Part shown: positions 16,740 to 25,563 of the stretch, in pieces
Position numbering within the stretch: the first letter of the stretch is position 1
Layout of the letters: the number at the start of each line of letters is the position of its first letter
Made by a program: the position numbers and the translations under genes
Assembly: GCA_019748055.1 (NCBI GenBank)
Contig: JAIEQC010000013.1
Coordinates: 1 to 47,341, forward strand
Reading direction: 5' to 3'
Source of the DNA: Caulobacteraceae bacterium
Lineage (GTDB): Bacteria > Pseudomonadota > Alphaproteobacteria > Caulobacterales > Caulobacteraceae
Length of the DNA stretch: 47,341 nt
Notes under the pieces: model-generated
What the model saw: the letters and a program-made list of their open reading frames with translations, nothing else
Told to the model about the DNA's origin: nothing
The model's database searches: none

Positions 16740-16987
16740 TGGCCGAAGTCGGCCGGCGCCGTGCCCGTCGGGCGGCCGTCGGCGCCCAGCACGACCTTCT
16801 CGACGCGCAGCTGCGCCTCCTTCAGCCGCGCCTCGCACAGCGCCTTCAGCCGCGCGCCCTCCTCGTAAAGGGACACGGCCTCTTCCAGCGGGGCCTGGCC
16901 GGACTCCAGCCGCTGCACCAGAGATTCCAGCCGCGTCAGCGCGGCTTCGAAGGACAGGTCGGCGTCGGCGGGGGTCGGATCGGTCAT
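16736..16987 (-). CDS. xseB: Exodeoxyribonuclease VII small subunit
   Basis: An 83-residue helical protein with the XseB core: [20 protein letters not shown] followed by [23 protein letters not shown]. It binds several copies to XseA and forms the single-strand-specific exonuclease VII. It heads the xseB/csaA-like/ispA/dxs series; xseB next to ispA and dxs is a conserved arrangement in proteobacteria. Its stop overlaps the next start by 4 nt. Confidence 0.95.
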   Translation of the reverse strand: MTDPTPADADLSFEAALTRLESLVQRLESGQAPLEEAVSLYEEGARLKALCEARLKEAQLRVEKVVLGADGRPTGTAPADFGQ

Positions 16988-17027
16988 CGCGTCGGAACCT
17001 AGAGCCGCCTCTCGCGCCCGGCAACGG

Positions 17028-17678
17028 TCACCGCCGCTCGTAGCGGCGCTGGCTCCAGTATTTGAAGCCTTGGTTGTGGACCAGGGCCCAGCCGTTAGCC
17101 TTCAGCCGCTTGCCGACCATGTGGTTGAAATAGCCGTGGGCCAGGACCAGCACGTCCTCGCCCGCCTCGGCCCGCGCGATCAGCTTGCGGGCGGCCTGGT
17201 CGGCGCGGACCTTGGCTTCGCGGTGGGTCTCTTCCTGGTGGTGCCGGTCCGACAGCCGCCACCAGATGCGCGACACCACGCCCCACCAGCGCGGCGAAAG
17301 CTTGATCGCGTCCGGCAGGTCCGGCGGCGGCAGCGGCGCCTCGATGAACAGGGCGTCCGACATCACCTCCCGCCCGGCCGCGACGGCGGCGGCGGTCTCC
17401 TGCGCCCGCTGGCGGGTGGAGGCGTAGATCGCCCCCGCCCCCTCCGCGGCGGCGACCAGTTCCGCCGGCGGCGTCTGCCCGGCCAGCAGACCCCCGACCT
17501 CATACTTGGCCCACCAGTCCTTGTACTGGCGCGCGGTGATCAGGCATTTGCGGGATAGGGCGGGCTCGCCATGCCGGGTCAGAGTGATCGAGCCGGGTCG
17601 CGCCGGGGTTTCCGCCGCCGCCGGAACGGCGGGAGCGAGTGCGGCGACGGGGCGGGCGATCGGCTCCTGCACGGTCAT
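17028..17678 (-). CDS. Histidine phosphatase family protein
   Basis: A 216-residue protein whose N-terminal RHG motif (TLTR35-H36-GE) provides the phosphorylated histidine; a second catalytic His lies in VLVLAHGYFNHMVG near the C-terminus. The ~28 residues before the fold are Ala/Pro-rich and probably disordered or an imperfect export signal. The family includes phosphoglycerate mutase-like, SixA-like and sugar-phosphate phosphatases, and nothing seen here fixes the substrate. It lies 40 nt upstream of xseB in the same direction and might share its transcript. Confidence 0.85.
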   Translation of the reverse strand: MTVQEPIARPVAALAPAVPAAAETPARPGSITLTRHGEPALSRKCLITARQYKDWWAKYEVGGLLAGQTPPAELVAAAEGAGAIYASTRQRAQETAAAVAAGREVMSDALFIEAPLPPPDLPDAIKLSPRWWGVVSRIWWRLSDRHHQEETHREAKVRADQAARKLIARAEAGEDVLVLAHGYFNHMVGKRLKANGWALVHNQGFKYWSQRRYERR

Positions 17679-17727
17679 GATCCGCGGACGGCGACGGGGC
17701 CGGCGTCAGGCCGGTCGGCGCGCATCC

Positions 17728-18648
17728 TCATTCCTCCCCCAGAGCCTGAACGTGGGCGACGGCGGACCGGCCCAGTCCCTCAAGGTCGTAACCGCCCTCG
17801 AGCGACGACACAATCCTGCCGCCGCAGACCCGCCGCGCGACCTCCGCCACCGCGCGCGTGGCCCAGGCGAAGTCCTCCGCCTCCAGGCTCTGGTGCGCCA
17901 GCGGATCGCGTCGATGGGCGTCGAAGCCCGAGGAGATCAGGATCAGGTCCGGCCCGAACGCCTCCAGCGCCGGCATCAGGCCGCCCTGGAAAGACGCCCG
18001 CCACGATTCGCGGGCTTCATGGGGGGCGACCGGCACGTTGACCACATTGCCGACGCCCGTCTCAGACGCCGCCCCTGTTCCGGGATAAAGCGGCATCTGG
18101 TGGATCGACCCAAGGAACAGAGTCGGATCGGCCTGCACCGCCGCCTGGGTGCCGTTGCCGTGATGGACGTCGAAATCGACGATCGCCACCCGCTCCAAGC
18201 CCGCCGCCTGCGCCGCCCGCGCGGCCACTGCGACGCTGGAGAACAGGCAAAAGCCCATGGCCCGGTCGGGCTCGGCATGGTGTCCCGGCGGCCGTACGGC
18301 GCAGAAGGCGCGCGTGAAGTCTCCTGCAGCCACGCCCCGCACGGCGTCGATCACCGCCCCCGCCGCCAGCCGCGCCGCGCGCACGCTGCCGGGCGACAGC
18401 ACGGTGTCCGGATCCAGCGCCCGCATGCCGTCGTCGGGCGAGGCGTCCCGAATTCCCCTCACGAACTCGGCCGGATGCACCCGCTCCAGATCGGCGACCG
18501 CCGCCTCCGTCGCCGCGCGGCGGTCGCGGTTCAGGCCAGCGTCGGCCAGGGCGTCCAGCACGGCGGTCAGCCGGGCGGGGCGCTCCGGGTGTCCCTCGCC
18601 CGTCGCGTGGCGGATCATGTCCGGGTGGGTGAAGATCGGCACGGCCAT
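17728..18648 (-). CDS. Histone deacetylase family protein (class II/HdaH-like)
   Basis: A 306-residue arginase-fold deacetylase. The active-site landmarks are complete: RPPGHHAEPDRAMGFC (catalytic His pair), VDFDVHHGNGTQ (zinc-binding Asp and His) and SSGFDAHRRDPL (second zinc Asp), plus the C-terminal SLEGGYDLEGL loop. Bacterial members remove acetyl groups from polyamines, acetyl-lysines or small amides such as acetoin-derived compounds, so the substrate is uncertain. It is divergent from the GNAT acetyltransferase gene across 65 nt, a suggestive acetylation/deacetylation pairing but not proof of a functional link. Confidence 0.93.
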   Translation of the reverse strand: MAVPIFTHPDMIRHATGEGHPERPARLTAVLDALADAGLNRDRRAATEAAVADLERVHPAEFVRGIRDASPDDGMRALDPDTVLSPGSVRAARLAAGAVIDAVRGVAAGDFTRAFCAVRPPGHHAEPDRAMGFCLFSSVAVAARAAQAAGLERVAIVDFDVHHGNGTQAAVQADPTLFLGSIHQMPLYPGTGAASETGVGNVVNVPVAPHEARESWRASFQGGLMPALEAFGPDLILISSGFDAHRRDPLAHQSLEAEDFAWATRAVAEVARRVCGGRIVSSLEGGYDLEGLGRSAVAHVQALGEE

Positions 18649-18713
18649 GGGGCCAACATAAGCGGCGACTCGCCCCCCTGTCGCGCCTCACATGTTCCGT
18701 CTAAAGCGCCACC

Positions 18714-19268
18714 ATGGCCGCTGAAGTCCTGATCCGCCCCGCCCGCCCCGAAGACGCCGAGGCCCTTTCGCGGCTGGGACGGCGCACCTTCATCGACACC
18801 TTCGTGACCGGGTTCGGCATCCCCTATCCTCAGTCGGATCTCGCCGCCCATCTGGACAAGACCTTCGGCGTCGAGGCGACCCGCGTCGCCCTCGCCGAAC
18901 CCGGCGCCGCATGGTGGGTGGCCGACCGGGAGGGCGACCTTCTGGCCTTCGCCAACGCGGGTCCCAACGGACTGCCGCACCCGGACGCGAAGCCCGACCA
19001 CGCCGAACTGCGCCGCCTCTACGTCGACCGCTCCGCCCAGGGCCTTGGCCTCGGCACCGCCCTTCTGAACCGCGCGCTGGACTGGATGGAGGCCCACACG
19101 GACGGCCCGCTATGGATCGGCGTCTGGAGCGGCAATCTGAAGGCCCAGAAGCTCTACGCCGCGCACGGATTCGAGAAGGCGGGGGAGTATCAGTATCCCG
19201 TCGGCGACTGGCTGGACGACGAGTTCATCCTACGGCGGGATGGACGGGGCGAGGCCGGCGTGGCTTGA
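18714..19268 (+). CDS. GNAT family N-acetyltransferase
   Basis: A 184-residue acetyl-CoA-dependent transferase. The acetyl-CoA-binding motif A is seen as LRRLYVDRSAQGLGLGTALLNRALDW (Q/R-x-x-G-x-G/A type, here Q-G-L-G-L-G), followed by LWIGVWSGNLKAQKLYAAHGFEKAGE, typical of the RimI/PhnO-like set. The substrate is not recognisable. It faces away from the HDAC-like gene. Confidence 0.9.
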   Translation: MAAEVLIRPARPEDAEALSRLGRRTFIDTFVTGFGIPYPQSDLAAHLDKTFGVEATRVALAEPGAAWWVADREGDLLAFANAGPNGLPHPDAKPDHAELRRLYVDRSAQGLGLGTALLNRALDWMEAHTDGPLWIGVWSGNLKAQKLYAAHGFEKAGEYQYPVGDWLDDEFILRRDGRGEAGVA

Positions 19269-19293
19269 TCCGCACAGTTCGGAGCGCCCAAAG

Positions 19294-19932
19294 ATGATCA
19301 GACGCGTCGCTGCCGCCTTCGTCATGGCGTTCGCCCTGCATACGGGCGTCGCGGCCCAGGACACGAACGACGGACCAACCGCCTCTCAGATCGCGGCCGC
19401 TCGCAATCAGGCCGACCGTGTCGTTGAGGCCGCTAAGGCGGCAGACGTTTTCGAGAACGCGACCGTCACTGACATCCCTGCCGTTCGGCACCGGCAGAGC
19501 GGGCTGCGCTGTCTCCTGATCGGCGATCAGGGCGCTGATTCCTTGCGCGCCGACCCCGTTCCCGGCCTTCCGCGCGGCGATGACGTCTCCTGCGCAAGCT
19601 ATTTGGGACCGTTGGAGTTCACACTCTACTTCACCCGATATCCGGATCAGCCTTCGGCCGAGGACGACATGGACCTAGCCGTCGGCGCGATCCTGCGGCG
19701 CCTGCCGGACGCCAAACCTCATACCGGGGAGCTTCCGATCGCGTCCTCCGATCTGGGCGAGCCGCTTTGGGCCGGGTTCGACATTGTTGTCTCCGGCCGC
19801 GAGATGTTCACCTTCGTAGCCGTGCAGAAACACGGCCCCTGGATGGTCAAGGTCCGGGCGACGGGCCCGCGCAACGAAGCCGAGGCCATCAGCACGCTGG
19901 CGAGCCTTCTGGTGGTGCGCGCGCCCGATTGA
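19294..19932 (+). CDS. Exported hypothetical protein
   Basis: A 212-residue protein with a clear signal peptide (MIRRVAAAFVMAFALHTGVAAQ, cleavage near residue 21) and GGAG 10 nt before the chosen ATG; the frame extends 18 codons upstream without a signal-like start. The mature protein has three cysteines (LRCLLIGD, DVSCASY region) and alternating strands in the C-terminal half such as LEFTLYFTRYP and MFTFVAVQKHGPWMVKVRATGP. I do not recognise the family. It follows the GNAT gene by 25 nt and may be co-transcribed. Confidence 0.75.
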   Translation: MIRRVAAAFVMAFALHTGVAAQDTNDGPTASQIAAARNQADRVVEAAKAADVFENATVTDIPAVRHRQSGLRCLLIGDQGADSLRADPVPGLPRGDDVSCASYLGPLEFTLYFTRYPDQPSAEDDMDLAVGAILRRLPDAKPHTGELPIASSDLGEPLWAGFDIVVSGREMFTFVAVQKHGPWMVKVRATGPRNEAEAISTLASLLVVRAPD

Positions 19933-19976
19933 TCCGGCCGGTTGGGGGCCGCCCATCCGGGTGCTAGAGTCCATCC

Positions 19977-21155
19977 ATGCTCCTCCCCTTCTTCACCGCC
20001 CTGCGCGACGCCAAGGTGCCGGTGTCGATGAAGGAATGGCTGCATCTGATGCAGGCCATGGACCGGGGCGTGGCTTCCGGGCGTGTGGACGACTTCTACC
20101 ACCTGTCGCGCGCGGTTTTGGTGAAGGACGAGAAGCACTACGACCGCTTCGATCAGGTCTTCGCGAAGGTGTTCGCCGGGGTCGAAACCGTGGGGCCCGA
20201 CGCCCTGGCACCGGCCGAAATCCCCGAGGACTGGCTGAAACTGCTCACCGAGAAATACCTCACCGACGAGGAAAAGGCCCAGATCCAGGCGCTCGGCGGC
20301 CTCGACGCGCTGATGGACACCCTGCGCAAGCGGCTGGAGGAACAGCAAGGCCGGCATGAAGGCCGCGACAAGTGGATCGGCACCGGCGGCACCAGCCCCT
20401 TCGGCCACGGCGGCTATAATCCCGAAGGCGTCCGCATCGGCGGTCCCGGACGTCAGGGCCGCGCGGTCAAGGTCTGGGAAAAGCGCGAATATCGAAACCT
20501 CGACGATTCCGTCGAGCTGGGGACGCGCAACATCAAGGTCGCGCTGCGCCGCCTGCGCCGCTTCGCGCGTCAGGGTTCCCCGGACGAGCTGGACATGGAC
20601 GCCACCATCGACGGCACGGCGCGTCAGGGCTGGCTGGACATCCACATGCGGCCGGAACGGCGCAACACGATCAAGGTGCTGCTGTTCCTGGACGTCGGCG
20701 GCTCGATGGACGGTCACATCAAGCTCTGCGAGGAGCTCTTCTCCGCCGCCCGGACGGAGTTTCGCCATCTGGAGTTCTTCTACTTCCACAACTGCCTCTA
20801 CGAGGGCGTCTGGAAGGACAATCGACGTCGCCACTCGGAAAAGACGCCGACGTGGGAGGTCCTGAACAAATACCCCGCCGACTGGCGCGCGATCTTCGTC
20901 GGCGACGCCACCATGAGCCCCTATGAGGTCACCATGCCCGGCGGCTCGGTCGAGCACTGGAACGAGGAGGCGGGCGCCGTCTGGCTGAAACGCGCGACGC
21001 AGCAGTGGGACCGCATCGCCTGGCTGAACCCTTCGCCGGAGCGCTACTGGGGTTATTCCGCCTCCATCGGCATGATCCGCGAACTGGTCGACGACCGCAT
21101 GTATCCGCTGACGCTCGACGGGCTGGAAAAGGCGATGCGCGCGCTCTCGCGTTGA
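19977..21155 (+). CDS. vWA domain protein, CoxE-like
   Basis: A 392-residue cytoplasmic protein. Residues 1-125 are helical (KEWLHLMQAMDRGV; then a charged EEKAQIQALGGLDALMDTLRKRLEEQQ coiled stretch), followed by a Gly-rich linker and, from about 230, a von Willebrand A domain with a MIDAS variant D239-V-G-G-S243 and the later Asp in FVGDATMSP. CoxE-like vWA proteins usually work with a MoxR AAA+ ATPase as a metal-insertion or assembly chaperone pair. No moxR gene is adjacent here, so the partner must lie elsewhere. The family is widely conserved in proteobacteria. Confidence 0.88.
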   Translation: MLLPFFTALRDAKVPVSMKEWLHLMQAMDRGVASGRVDDFYHLSRAVLVKDEKHYDRFDQVFAKVFAGVETVGPDALAPAEIPEDWLKLLTEKYLTDEEKAQIQALGGLDALMDTLRKRLEEQQGRHEGRDKWIGTGGTSPFGHGGYNPEGVRIGGPGRQGRAVKVWEKREYRNLDDSVELGTRNIKVALRRLRRFARQGSPDELDMDATIDGTARQGWLDIHMRPERRNTIKVLLFLDVGGSMDGHIKLCEELFSAARTEFRHLEFFYFHNCLYEGVWKDNRRRHSEKTPTWEVLNKYPADWRAIFVGDATMSPYEVTMPGGSVEHWNEEAGAVWLKRATQQWDRIAWLNPSPERYWGYSASIGMIRELVDDRMYPLTLDGLEKAMRALSR

Positions 21156-21225
21156 CGGCCGTCAGACCGCGTCAGTGGCCGACGGCGATGCCTTGCGGCA
21201 TCAGTCGCGATGAAGGGAGTCTCCC

Positions 21226-21720
21226 ATGATCCTGCTCATCGCCGCCGTGGCGCTTTCGCTCCAGGACCCGCCGCCTCCGCCGCAACTCCCGCCGCCGGCG
21301 CCCGTCGTCTCCTTTCCCGACCCGTTCGCCGCGACGCCGGGCGACGCGGTCGAAGACGAGGATGATTGGGGTTTCGATCTCTACTGGAACGACGCCGCCG
21401 CAAGAGGCCCGACCGTTCGCCGGTCCGATGCGGAGCAACCCCTGCCCCCCGAGGCATTTTCAGACCCGGTGCGTTACGTCGCGCAGCAGTGCCGCCCGGG
21501 CGTGCGCCCCGCGACTGAGGACGTCGCCGACTGTTTCGACCGGGTCGAGCGCAGGATTCGGGATGAAGAAGACCGCCGCGCCGCCGCGCGGAACCCGCGC
21601 CTGAACTGCGAACAGAGCCGCTACAGAAGCGCCGACGGCCGAACGTCGTCGACGTCCGGCCGCTGCACCATCGGCACGGGCGATCCCGCCCTGCTCGACG
21701 ACATTCTGGATTTCGACTGA
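21226..21720 (+). CDS. Small exported hypothetical protein with Pro-rich N-terminus
   Basis: A 164-residue protein with a short hydrophobic start (MILLIAAVALSL), probably a signal peptide, then a Pro-rich segment (DPPPPPQLPPPAP) and an acidic stretch. Four cysteines appear in the C-terminal half (QQCRPG, ADCFDR, LNCEQS, GRCTIG), consistent with two periplasmic disulphides. GGGAG lies just upstream of the ATG. A small hairpin GATGCC/GGCATC at 21187-21202 precedes it. No family recognised. Confidence 0.7.
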   Translation: MILLIAAVALSLQDPPPPPQLPPPAPVVSFPDPFAATPGDAVEDEDDWGFDLYWNDAAARGPTVRRSDAEQPLPPEAFSDPVRYVAQQCRPGVRPATEDVADCFDRVERRIRDEEDRRAAARNPRLNCEQSRYRSADGRTSSTSGRCTIGTGDPALLDDILDFD

Positions 21721-21724
21721 AGCC

Positions 21725-21907
21725 TCAGTGCTTGGTGTCGCGAAGGGAGTCCTTCATTCCGCCGACGGTGTTCTGGACCTTGCCTTCCACCTGATCGGCG
21801 CGGCCTTCGGCCTTCAGCTTCTCATCGCCGGTCATCTTGCCGACGGCTTCCTTGATGTTGCCGCCGGCTTGTTTGGCGGCGCCTTCGATGCGGTCATGAT
21901 CGGGCAT
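21725..21907 (-). CDS. CsbD family stress-response protein
   Basis: A 60-residue, highly charged helical protein with the CsbD pattern: DRIEGAAKQAGGNIKEAVGKMTGDEKLKAEGRADQVEGKVQ. CsbD-like proteins are induced by general stress in many bacteria, but their molecular role is unknown. The ribosome site is strong (GGAAGGAAG). It converges with the preceding hypothetical gene across 4 nt and stands as a single gene. Confidence 0.93.
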   Translation of the reverse strand: MPDHDRIEGAAKQAGGNIKEAVGKMTGDEKLKAEGRADQVEGKVQNTVGGMKDSLRDTKH

Positions 21908-21976
21908 GGGGAACTTCCTTCCGACTGACGGCGTCCCTTCGACGCCGCTTCCGCCAAGACAGCGCGCAGCCGATCC

Positions 21977-22450
21977 TCACCGTTCCATATGGCCGCGCTT
22001 GTCCCGGACTCTCAGCCATTTGGCCACCGCCCAGGCATGGGCGTCGTGGCGCAGTTCCGCGACCGCCCGCGCCGGTTCCAGCCAGACGAGCTCATGATCC
22101 GCTTCGACCTTTGCCGACGGGTCCTCCGCGACCACCGACGCCGTCCAGAAGCCGCCCACATTGTGCACCGGCGCACCGTCCGACTTCCGGAACAGCTGGC
22201 CCGCCGCGGCGAAGCGCTCACCGGGCTCGATCGTCAGCCCCGTCTCCTCGACGAACTCGCGCACCAGCGCCTCGGCCTCGGTCTCCTCGCCGTCCACCGC
22301 GCCGCCCGGCAGGTCGAAATAGCTGGCGGCCCCCCGGTCCACGCGAACGCAGGCGATCCGGCCGTCGCGCTCCGCGACGCCGAAGGCCGTCGGCCGCTCC
22401 CGGTATTCCAGATCCGGCTCGGCCTGTCCGAACTGCAGCCGCGGCGTCAA
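21977..22450 (-). CDS. Nudix hydrolase
   Basis: A 157-residue protein with a complete Nudix box (GGAVDGEETEAEALVREF, then VEETGL), fitting G-x5-E-x7-REUxEE-x-GU, the magnesium-binding helix that hydrolyses nucleoside diphosphates linked to another moiety. The substrate cannot be deduced. Its ATG overlaps the stop of the receiver-kinase gene by 4 nt (ATGA), so it is the last gene of the four-gene signalling operon, perhaps only as a passenger. Confidence 0.92.
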   Translation of the reverse strand: MTPRLQFGQAEPDLEYRERPTAFGVAERDGRIACVRVDRGAASYFDLPGGAVDGEETEAEALVREFVEETGLTIEPGERFAAAGQLFRKSDGAPVHNVGGFWTASVVAEDPSAKVEADHELVWLEPARAVAELRHDAHAWAVAKWLRVRDKRGHMER

Positions 22451-23490
22451 AGGTCGAAGGCCAGCCGCGCGCGGACGCCCTTGTGCTCGGCGTCGAACTC
22501 AAGCGCGCTCTTCAGCCCGCCCGCCATGGCGGCGATGATCTTTCGGCCCAGGCCTGTGCCCTTGGGCTTGTCGTCGGGCGGAATGCCCGGACCGTCGTCT
22601 TCCACGGTCAGCAGGGCGCGCCCGTCGCCGGCCTTGCCCAGAATGACCCGGATCTCGCCGCCCTGTCCGGGCGCATAGGCGTACTTGGCGGCGTTGGTGA
22701 CCAGCTCGGACACGATCACGCCCAGAGACACGGCCTGGTCCGTCGAAACCGTGATCGGCTCGGCCTCGAGCTTCAGGTCCGGCGAGGCCCCGTCCGGACC
22801 CAGGGACTTGGCCAGTTCGTCGATCAGGCCTCGCAGGTATTCGTCCAGCGCCACAGTCGCCATGTCGCCCGAGGTGTAGAGTCGACGGTGCACGTGGGCC
22901 ACGGCCTCGATCCGCACCTGCGCCTCGCGCAGTGCCGTCCGCGCGCCCTCGTCCTTCAGCTGGCGCGCCTGCAGGGAGATGAAGCTGGACACCAGCTGAA
23001 GCGAGTTGCCCACGCGGTGGTTCACCTCGCGCAGCATGGCCTCGGCCCGGTCGCGCGCGGCGGCGACCTCGGCCTGGGCCCGCTCATTCTCGCGCTGCAG
23101 GCGGCGGCGGTTCAGCGCGTCGTCGACCGCATTCCGCAACAGCGAGGTGAAATCCTCCGACACGTCCTTGATGACGTAGTCGGCGGCTCCCGCCCGCAAC
23201 GCGGCGACCGCCAGGGCTCCCTCCTGCGCCCCGGTGACGTAAACCACCGGAGGAGCGTCCGGCAGGGCGATCATCTCGGGCAGCACGTCGATCCCGTCCC
23301 GCCCGGGCATATAGTGATCAAGCGCGCAGACGTCCCAGCCGCCCTCGGCCATCAGGCGCAGGCCTTCGTCGCCGTCGCCCGCGCAGACGACGTCGTAGCC
23401 ATGCCGGCCCAACTCCTTCTGGACGAGCCGCGCCAGGGCACGGTCGTCGTCGACGTAGAGCAGCCGTACGGGACGGTTCAGCTCGATCAC
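22447..23490 (-). CDS. Hybrid receiver-histidine kinase of the HWE/HisKA_2 type
   Basis: A 347-residue cytoplasmic protein. Residues 1-125 form a receiver domain (VDDD pocket at 13-16, phospho-acceptor D58 in ALDHYMPG, Lys in DYVIKD). A helical linker (125-152) leads to a HisKA_2-type dimerisation domain with H158 in REVNHRVGNSLQLV, and an ATPase domain follows (VSELVTNAAKYAY, DDGPGIPP, GTGLGRKII). The receiver at the N-terminus suggests its kinase activity is controlled by phosphorylation from another protein, presumably the upstream CHASE3 kinase. It overlaps the single-domain receiver gene by 4 nt on one side and the Nudix gene on the other. Confidence 0.93.
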   Translation of the reverse strand: MIELNRPVRLLYVDDDRALARLVQKELGRHGYDVVCAGDGDEGLRLMAEGGWDVCALDHYMPGRDGIDVLPEMIALPDAPPVVYVTGAQEGALAVAALRAGAADYVIKDVSEDFTSLLRNAVDDALNRRRLQRENERAQAEVAAARDRAEAMLREVNHRVGNSLQLVSSFISLQARQLKDEGARTALREAQVRIEAVAHVHRRLYTSGDMATVALDEYLRGLIDELAKSLGPDGASPDLKLEAEPITVSTDQAVSLGVIVSELVTNAAKYAYAPGQGGEIRVILGKAGDGRALLTVEDDGPGIPPDDKPKGTGLGRKIIAAMAGGLKSALEFDAEHKGVRARLAFDL

Positions 23491-23912
23491 TCGATCTCCG
23501 GAGCCTGCATCACCGACAGGAACAGGCCCAGCTGCCGGATCGCGTCGGCGAAGCTTTCATAATCGACCGGCTTGGTGATGTAGACGTTGCACCCCAGGTC
23601 GTAGCAGCGCTGGATTTCGGTCTTGTCGTCGGTCGTGGTCAGCACGACGACGGGCGCGCGGCGCAGCCGCTCGTCGCTCTTCACCTTGGCCAGAATGTCG
23701 GTGCCGGACATGTCCGGCAAGTTCAGGTCCAGCAGGATCAACAGCGGACCGTTGGCCCGGACCTCCGTCGAAAACAGATAGTCCAGCGCCGATCCGCCGT
23801 CGTCGAAGTGCGCGATCTCGTTGGAGATGTTGGCGCGACGGATGTTCTTTTCGATCAGACGGGCATGACCGTGGTCGTCCTCGACCATGACGATCTTGAC
23901 GGGGTTGCTCAT
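23487..23912 (-). CDS. Single-domain response regulator (Rcp1-like)
   Basis: A 141-residue CheY-like receiver without output domain. The acidic pocket E11-D12-D13, the phospho-acceptor D62 (LLDLNLPDMSG), the TTT switch region and the Lys in VYITKPVDY are all present. The extended YITKPVDYESFADAIRQLGLFL end is typical of Rcp1-type regulators that serve phytochrome-like or CHASE3 kinases. It sits between the sensor kinase and the receiver-kinase with 4-nt overlaps at both ends, so it probably moves phosphate between them or drains it. Confidence 0.93.
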   Translation of the reverse strand: MSNPVKIVMVEDDHGHARLIEKNIRRANISNEIAHFDDGGSALDYLFSTEVRANGPLLILLDLNLPDMSGTDILAKVKSDERLRRAPVVVLTTTDDKTEIQRCYDLGCNVYITKPVDYESFADAIRQLGLFLSVMQAPEIE

Positions 23913-25441
23913 GCGGGATCTCCGGACGCGGTCACTGTCAGCCTTCTGGGCAAAATGAGCGAAAAGGTCGAGCCCTCTCCGGCGACGCTCGTCACCTGAA
24001 CGTCGCCGCCCAGCCGGCGCGCCCCGTTGCGAACGAAGGCTAGACCCAGGCCCTCGCCCGGCCGGTCCTGCTTTCCGGCGCGACGGAACAGTTCGAAGAT
24101 GCGCTCCAGATCGCGTTCGGCGATGCCGCGGCCGTTGTCGGTGACGTCGATCCGAACCATCCCGTCGGGCCCGTCGCCCCCTTCGATGCGGATGCGGCCG
24201 GGTCGCGCGGGATCCAGATATTTCACCGCGTTGTCGATCAGATTGCCCATCAACTGCTCGACGGTCAGCCGGTCGCTTTCGAGCTGCGGCAGCTCGCCGA
24301 CCTCGATCAGGGCGCCCTGCGCTTCCGTCTGGTGGTTCACGGCCTTCGCGGCGGACTCGGCCATGTCCTTGAGATCCAGCGGCTCCGGACGCAGCGCACG
24401 ACGACCGTCCCGGGACATGCGCAGGATGGCGTTGATCAGGCGGTCCATCTTCTCGGTGGAGGCCCGGATGAAGCCGATGGCCTCGGGCACGTCCTCGCGC
24501 ACTGCGGCCACCGCGTCGGGCTGGACCAGTTGGGGCGCCTTCTGCTCGACCGCCGCCAGCTGCGCTTCCAGCGCCTTGCCTGAGGCTTGAAGCTCTGAGG
24601 TGTAGCCCATCACGTTGACCAGCGGCGCGCGCAGGTCATGGCTGACGATGTAGGCGAACCGCTGGATCTCCTCGTTGGCCCGCGTCAGCGCGAGGGTTCG
24701 GTCCCGCACCTGGTTCTCCAGACCGGCGTTCAGCTGGTCCAACTCCATCTGCTTGTGGCGCATCTCGGCGATGTAGGTCCGGACAAGCCAGCCGACGGCG
24801 ATGGCCAGGCTGATGATCAGCACGCTGGACACCCCGTTCATCACCCCGATCGTCCGCAAGGCCATCCCGGAGCGGGCTTCGGCCGCGGTTAGCCGATCAC
24901 TGGAGATTCCGTCCACGGCATTCACCGCCGTCCGCAGCCGATCGGTCAGCGCCTGTCCCTGGCCCGTGGAGACGATCCGCACGGCGTCCGCGACGCGACC
25001 GCGTTGAGCCAGATCCAGCGTCACGCCCAGTTCGGACGTCTTGCCGCGCGCGGTTTCGACGATCTCCGCGACATGCGGGGCCAGTTCCGCATCCTGCCCG
25101 ACGTCGAGCGCCAGAACCCTCACACCTTCCGTGACCGACCCGATCGACCTCAGCGCCACGTCCAGCGCCACGCCGTCGCCGGTCAGAAGGTGCGCCCTCT
25201 GGGCGGTCTCGGCGGCGAGCACGTCGATCAGCACGCCCCGGGCCTCGCGGCGGATCGTTTGGGCCCGCTCCACCTGCCCGTCGAACCGTTCGGCCTGGCT
25301 GATCAGGACAAAGGCCGTCGCGTTCACCGCCAGCTTCAACAGCAGCGCGACGGACAGCAGCAGAACGACCCGGCGGCCGAAGCCGGGGGTGTTCAGGAAG
25401 CGCCGGAACGCTTCCAGTCGGGAACGGATGTCGGCAGGCAT
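23909..25441 (-). CDS. CHASE3-domain sensor histidine kinase
   Basis: A 510-residue inner-membrane kinase with two membrane segments (about 23-49 and 203-221) enclosing a helical extracytoplasmic domain of the CHASE3 type (QTIRREARGVLIDVLAAETAQRAHLLTGD is diagnostic). Next come a coiled coil (225-258), a HisKA domain with H268 in RFAYIVSHDLRAPLVNVMGY and a complete ATPase domain (NLIDNAVKYLDP, DNGRGIAE, GEGLGLAFV). It heads a tight operon with the Rcp1-like receiver and the receiver-HWE kinase. The stimulus is unknown. Confidence 0.94.
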   Translation of the reverse strand: MPADIRSRLEAFRRFLNTPGFGRRVVLLLSVALLLKLAVNATAFVLISQAERFDGQVERAQTIRREARGVLIDVLAAETAQRAHLLTGDGVALDVALRSIGSVTEGVRVLALDVGQDAELAPHVAEIVETARGKTSELGVTLDLAQRGRVADAVRIVSTGQGQALTDRLRTAVNAVDGISSDRLTAAEARSGMALRTIGVMNGVSSVLIISLAIAVGWLVRTYIAEMRHKQMELDQLNAGLENQVRDRTLALTRANEEIQRFAYIVSHDLRAPLVNVMGYTSELQASGKALEAQLAAVEQKAPQLVQPDAVAAVREDVPEAIGFIRASTEKMDRLINAILRMSRDGRRALRPEPLDLKDMAESAAKAVNHQTEAQGALIEVGELPQLESDRLTVEQLMGNLIDNAVKYLDPARPGRIRIEGGDGPDGMVRIDVTDNGRGIAERDLERIFELFRRAGKQDRPGEGLGLAFVRNGARRLGGDVQVTSVAGEGSTFSLILPRRLTVTASGDPA

Positions 25442-25563
25442 GGCGGCGGAACATCGTCGCCGTGACGCGCGAAGTCCAGTCGCCTGAAGGGTGAACCTTC
25501 GCCGAACGCCGGGATTGAGCCTATAGAACAGTCAGGGCTGGCGACGAGGCAGGGAGCGACGGC

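Noticed and set aside
21187..21202. Hairpin GATGCC/GGCATC as terminator of the vWA gene
   Set aside because: Only 6 bp with no T-tract; could be fortuitous.
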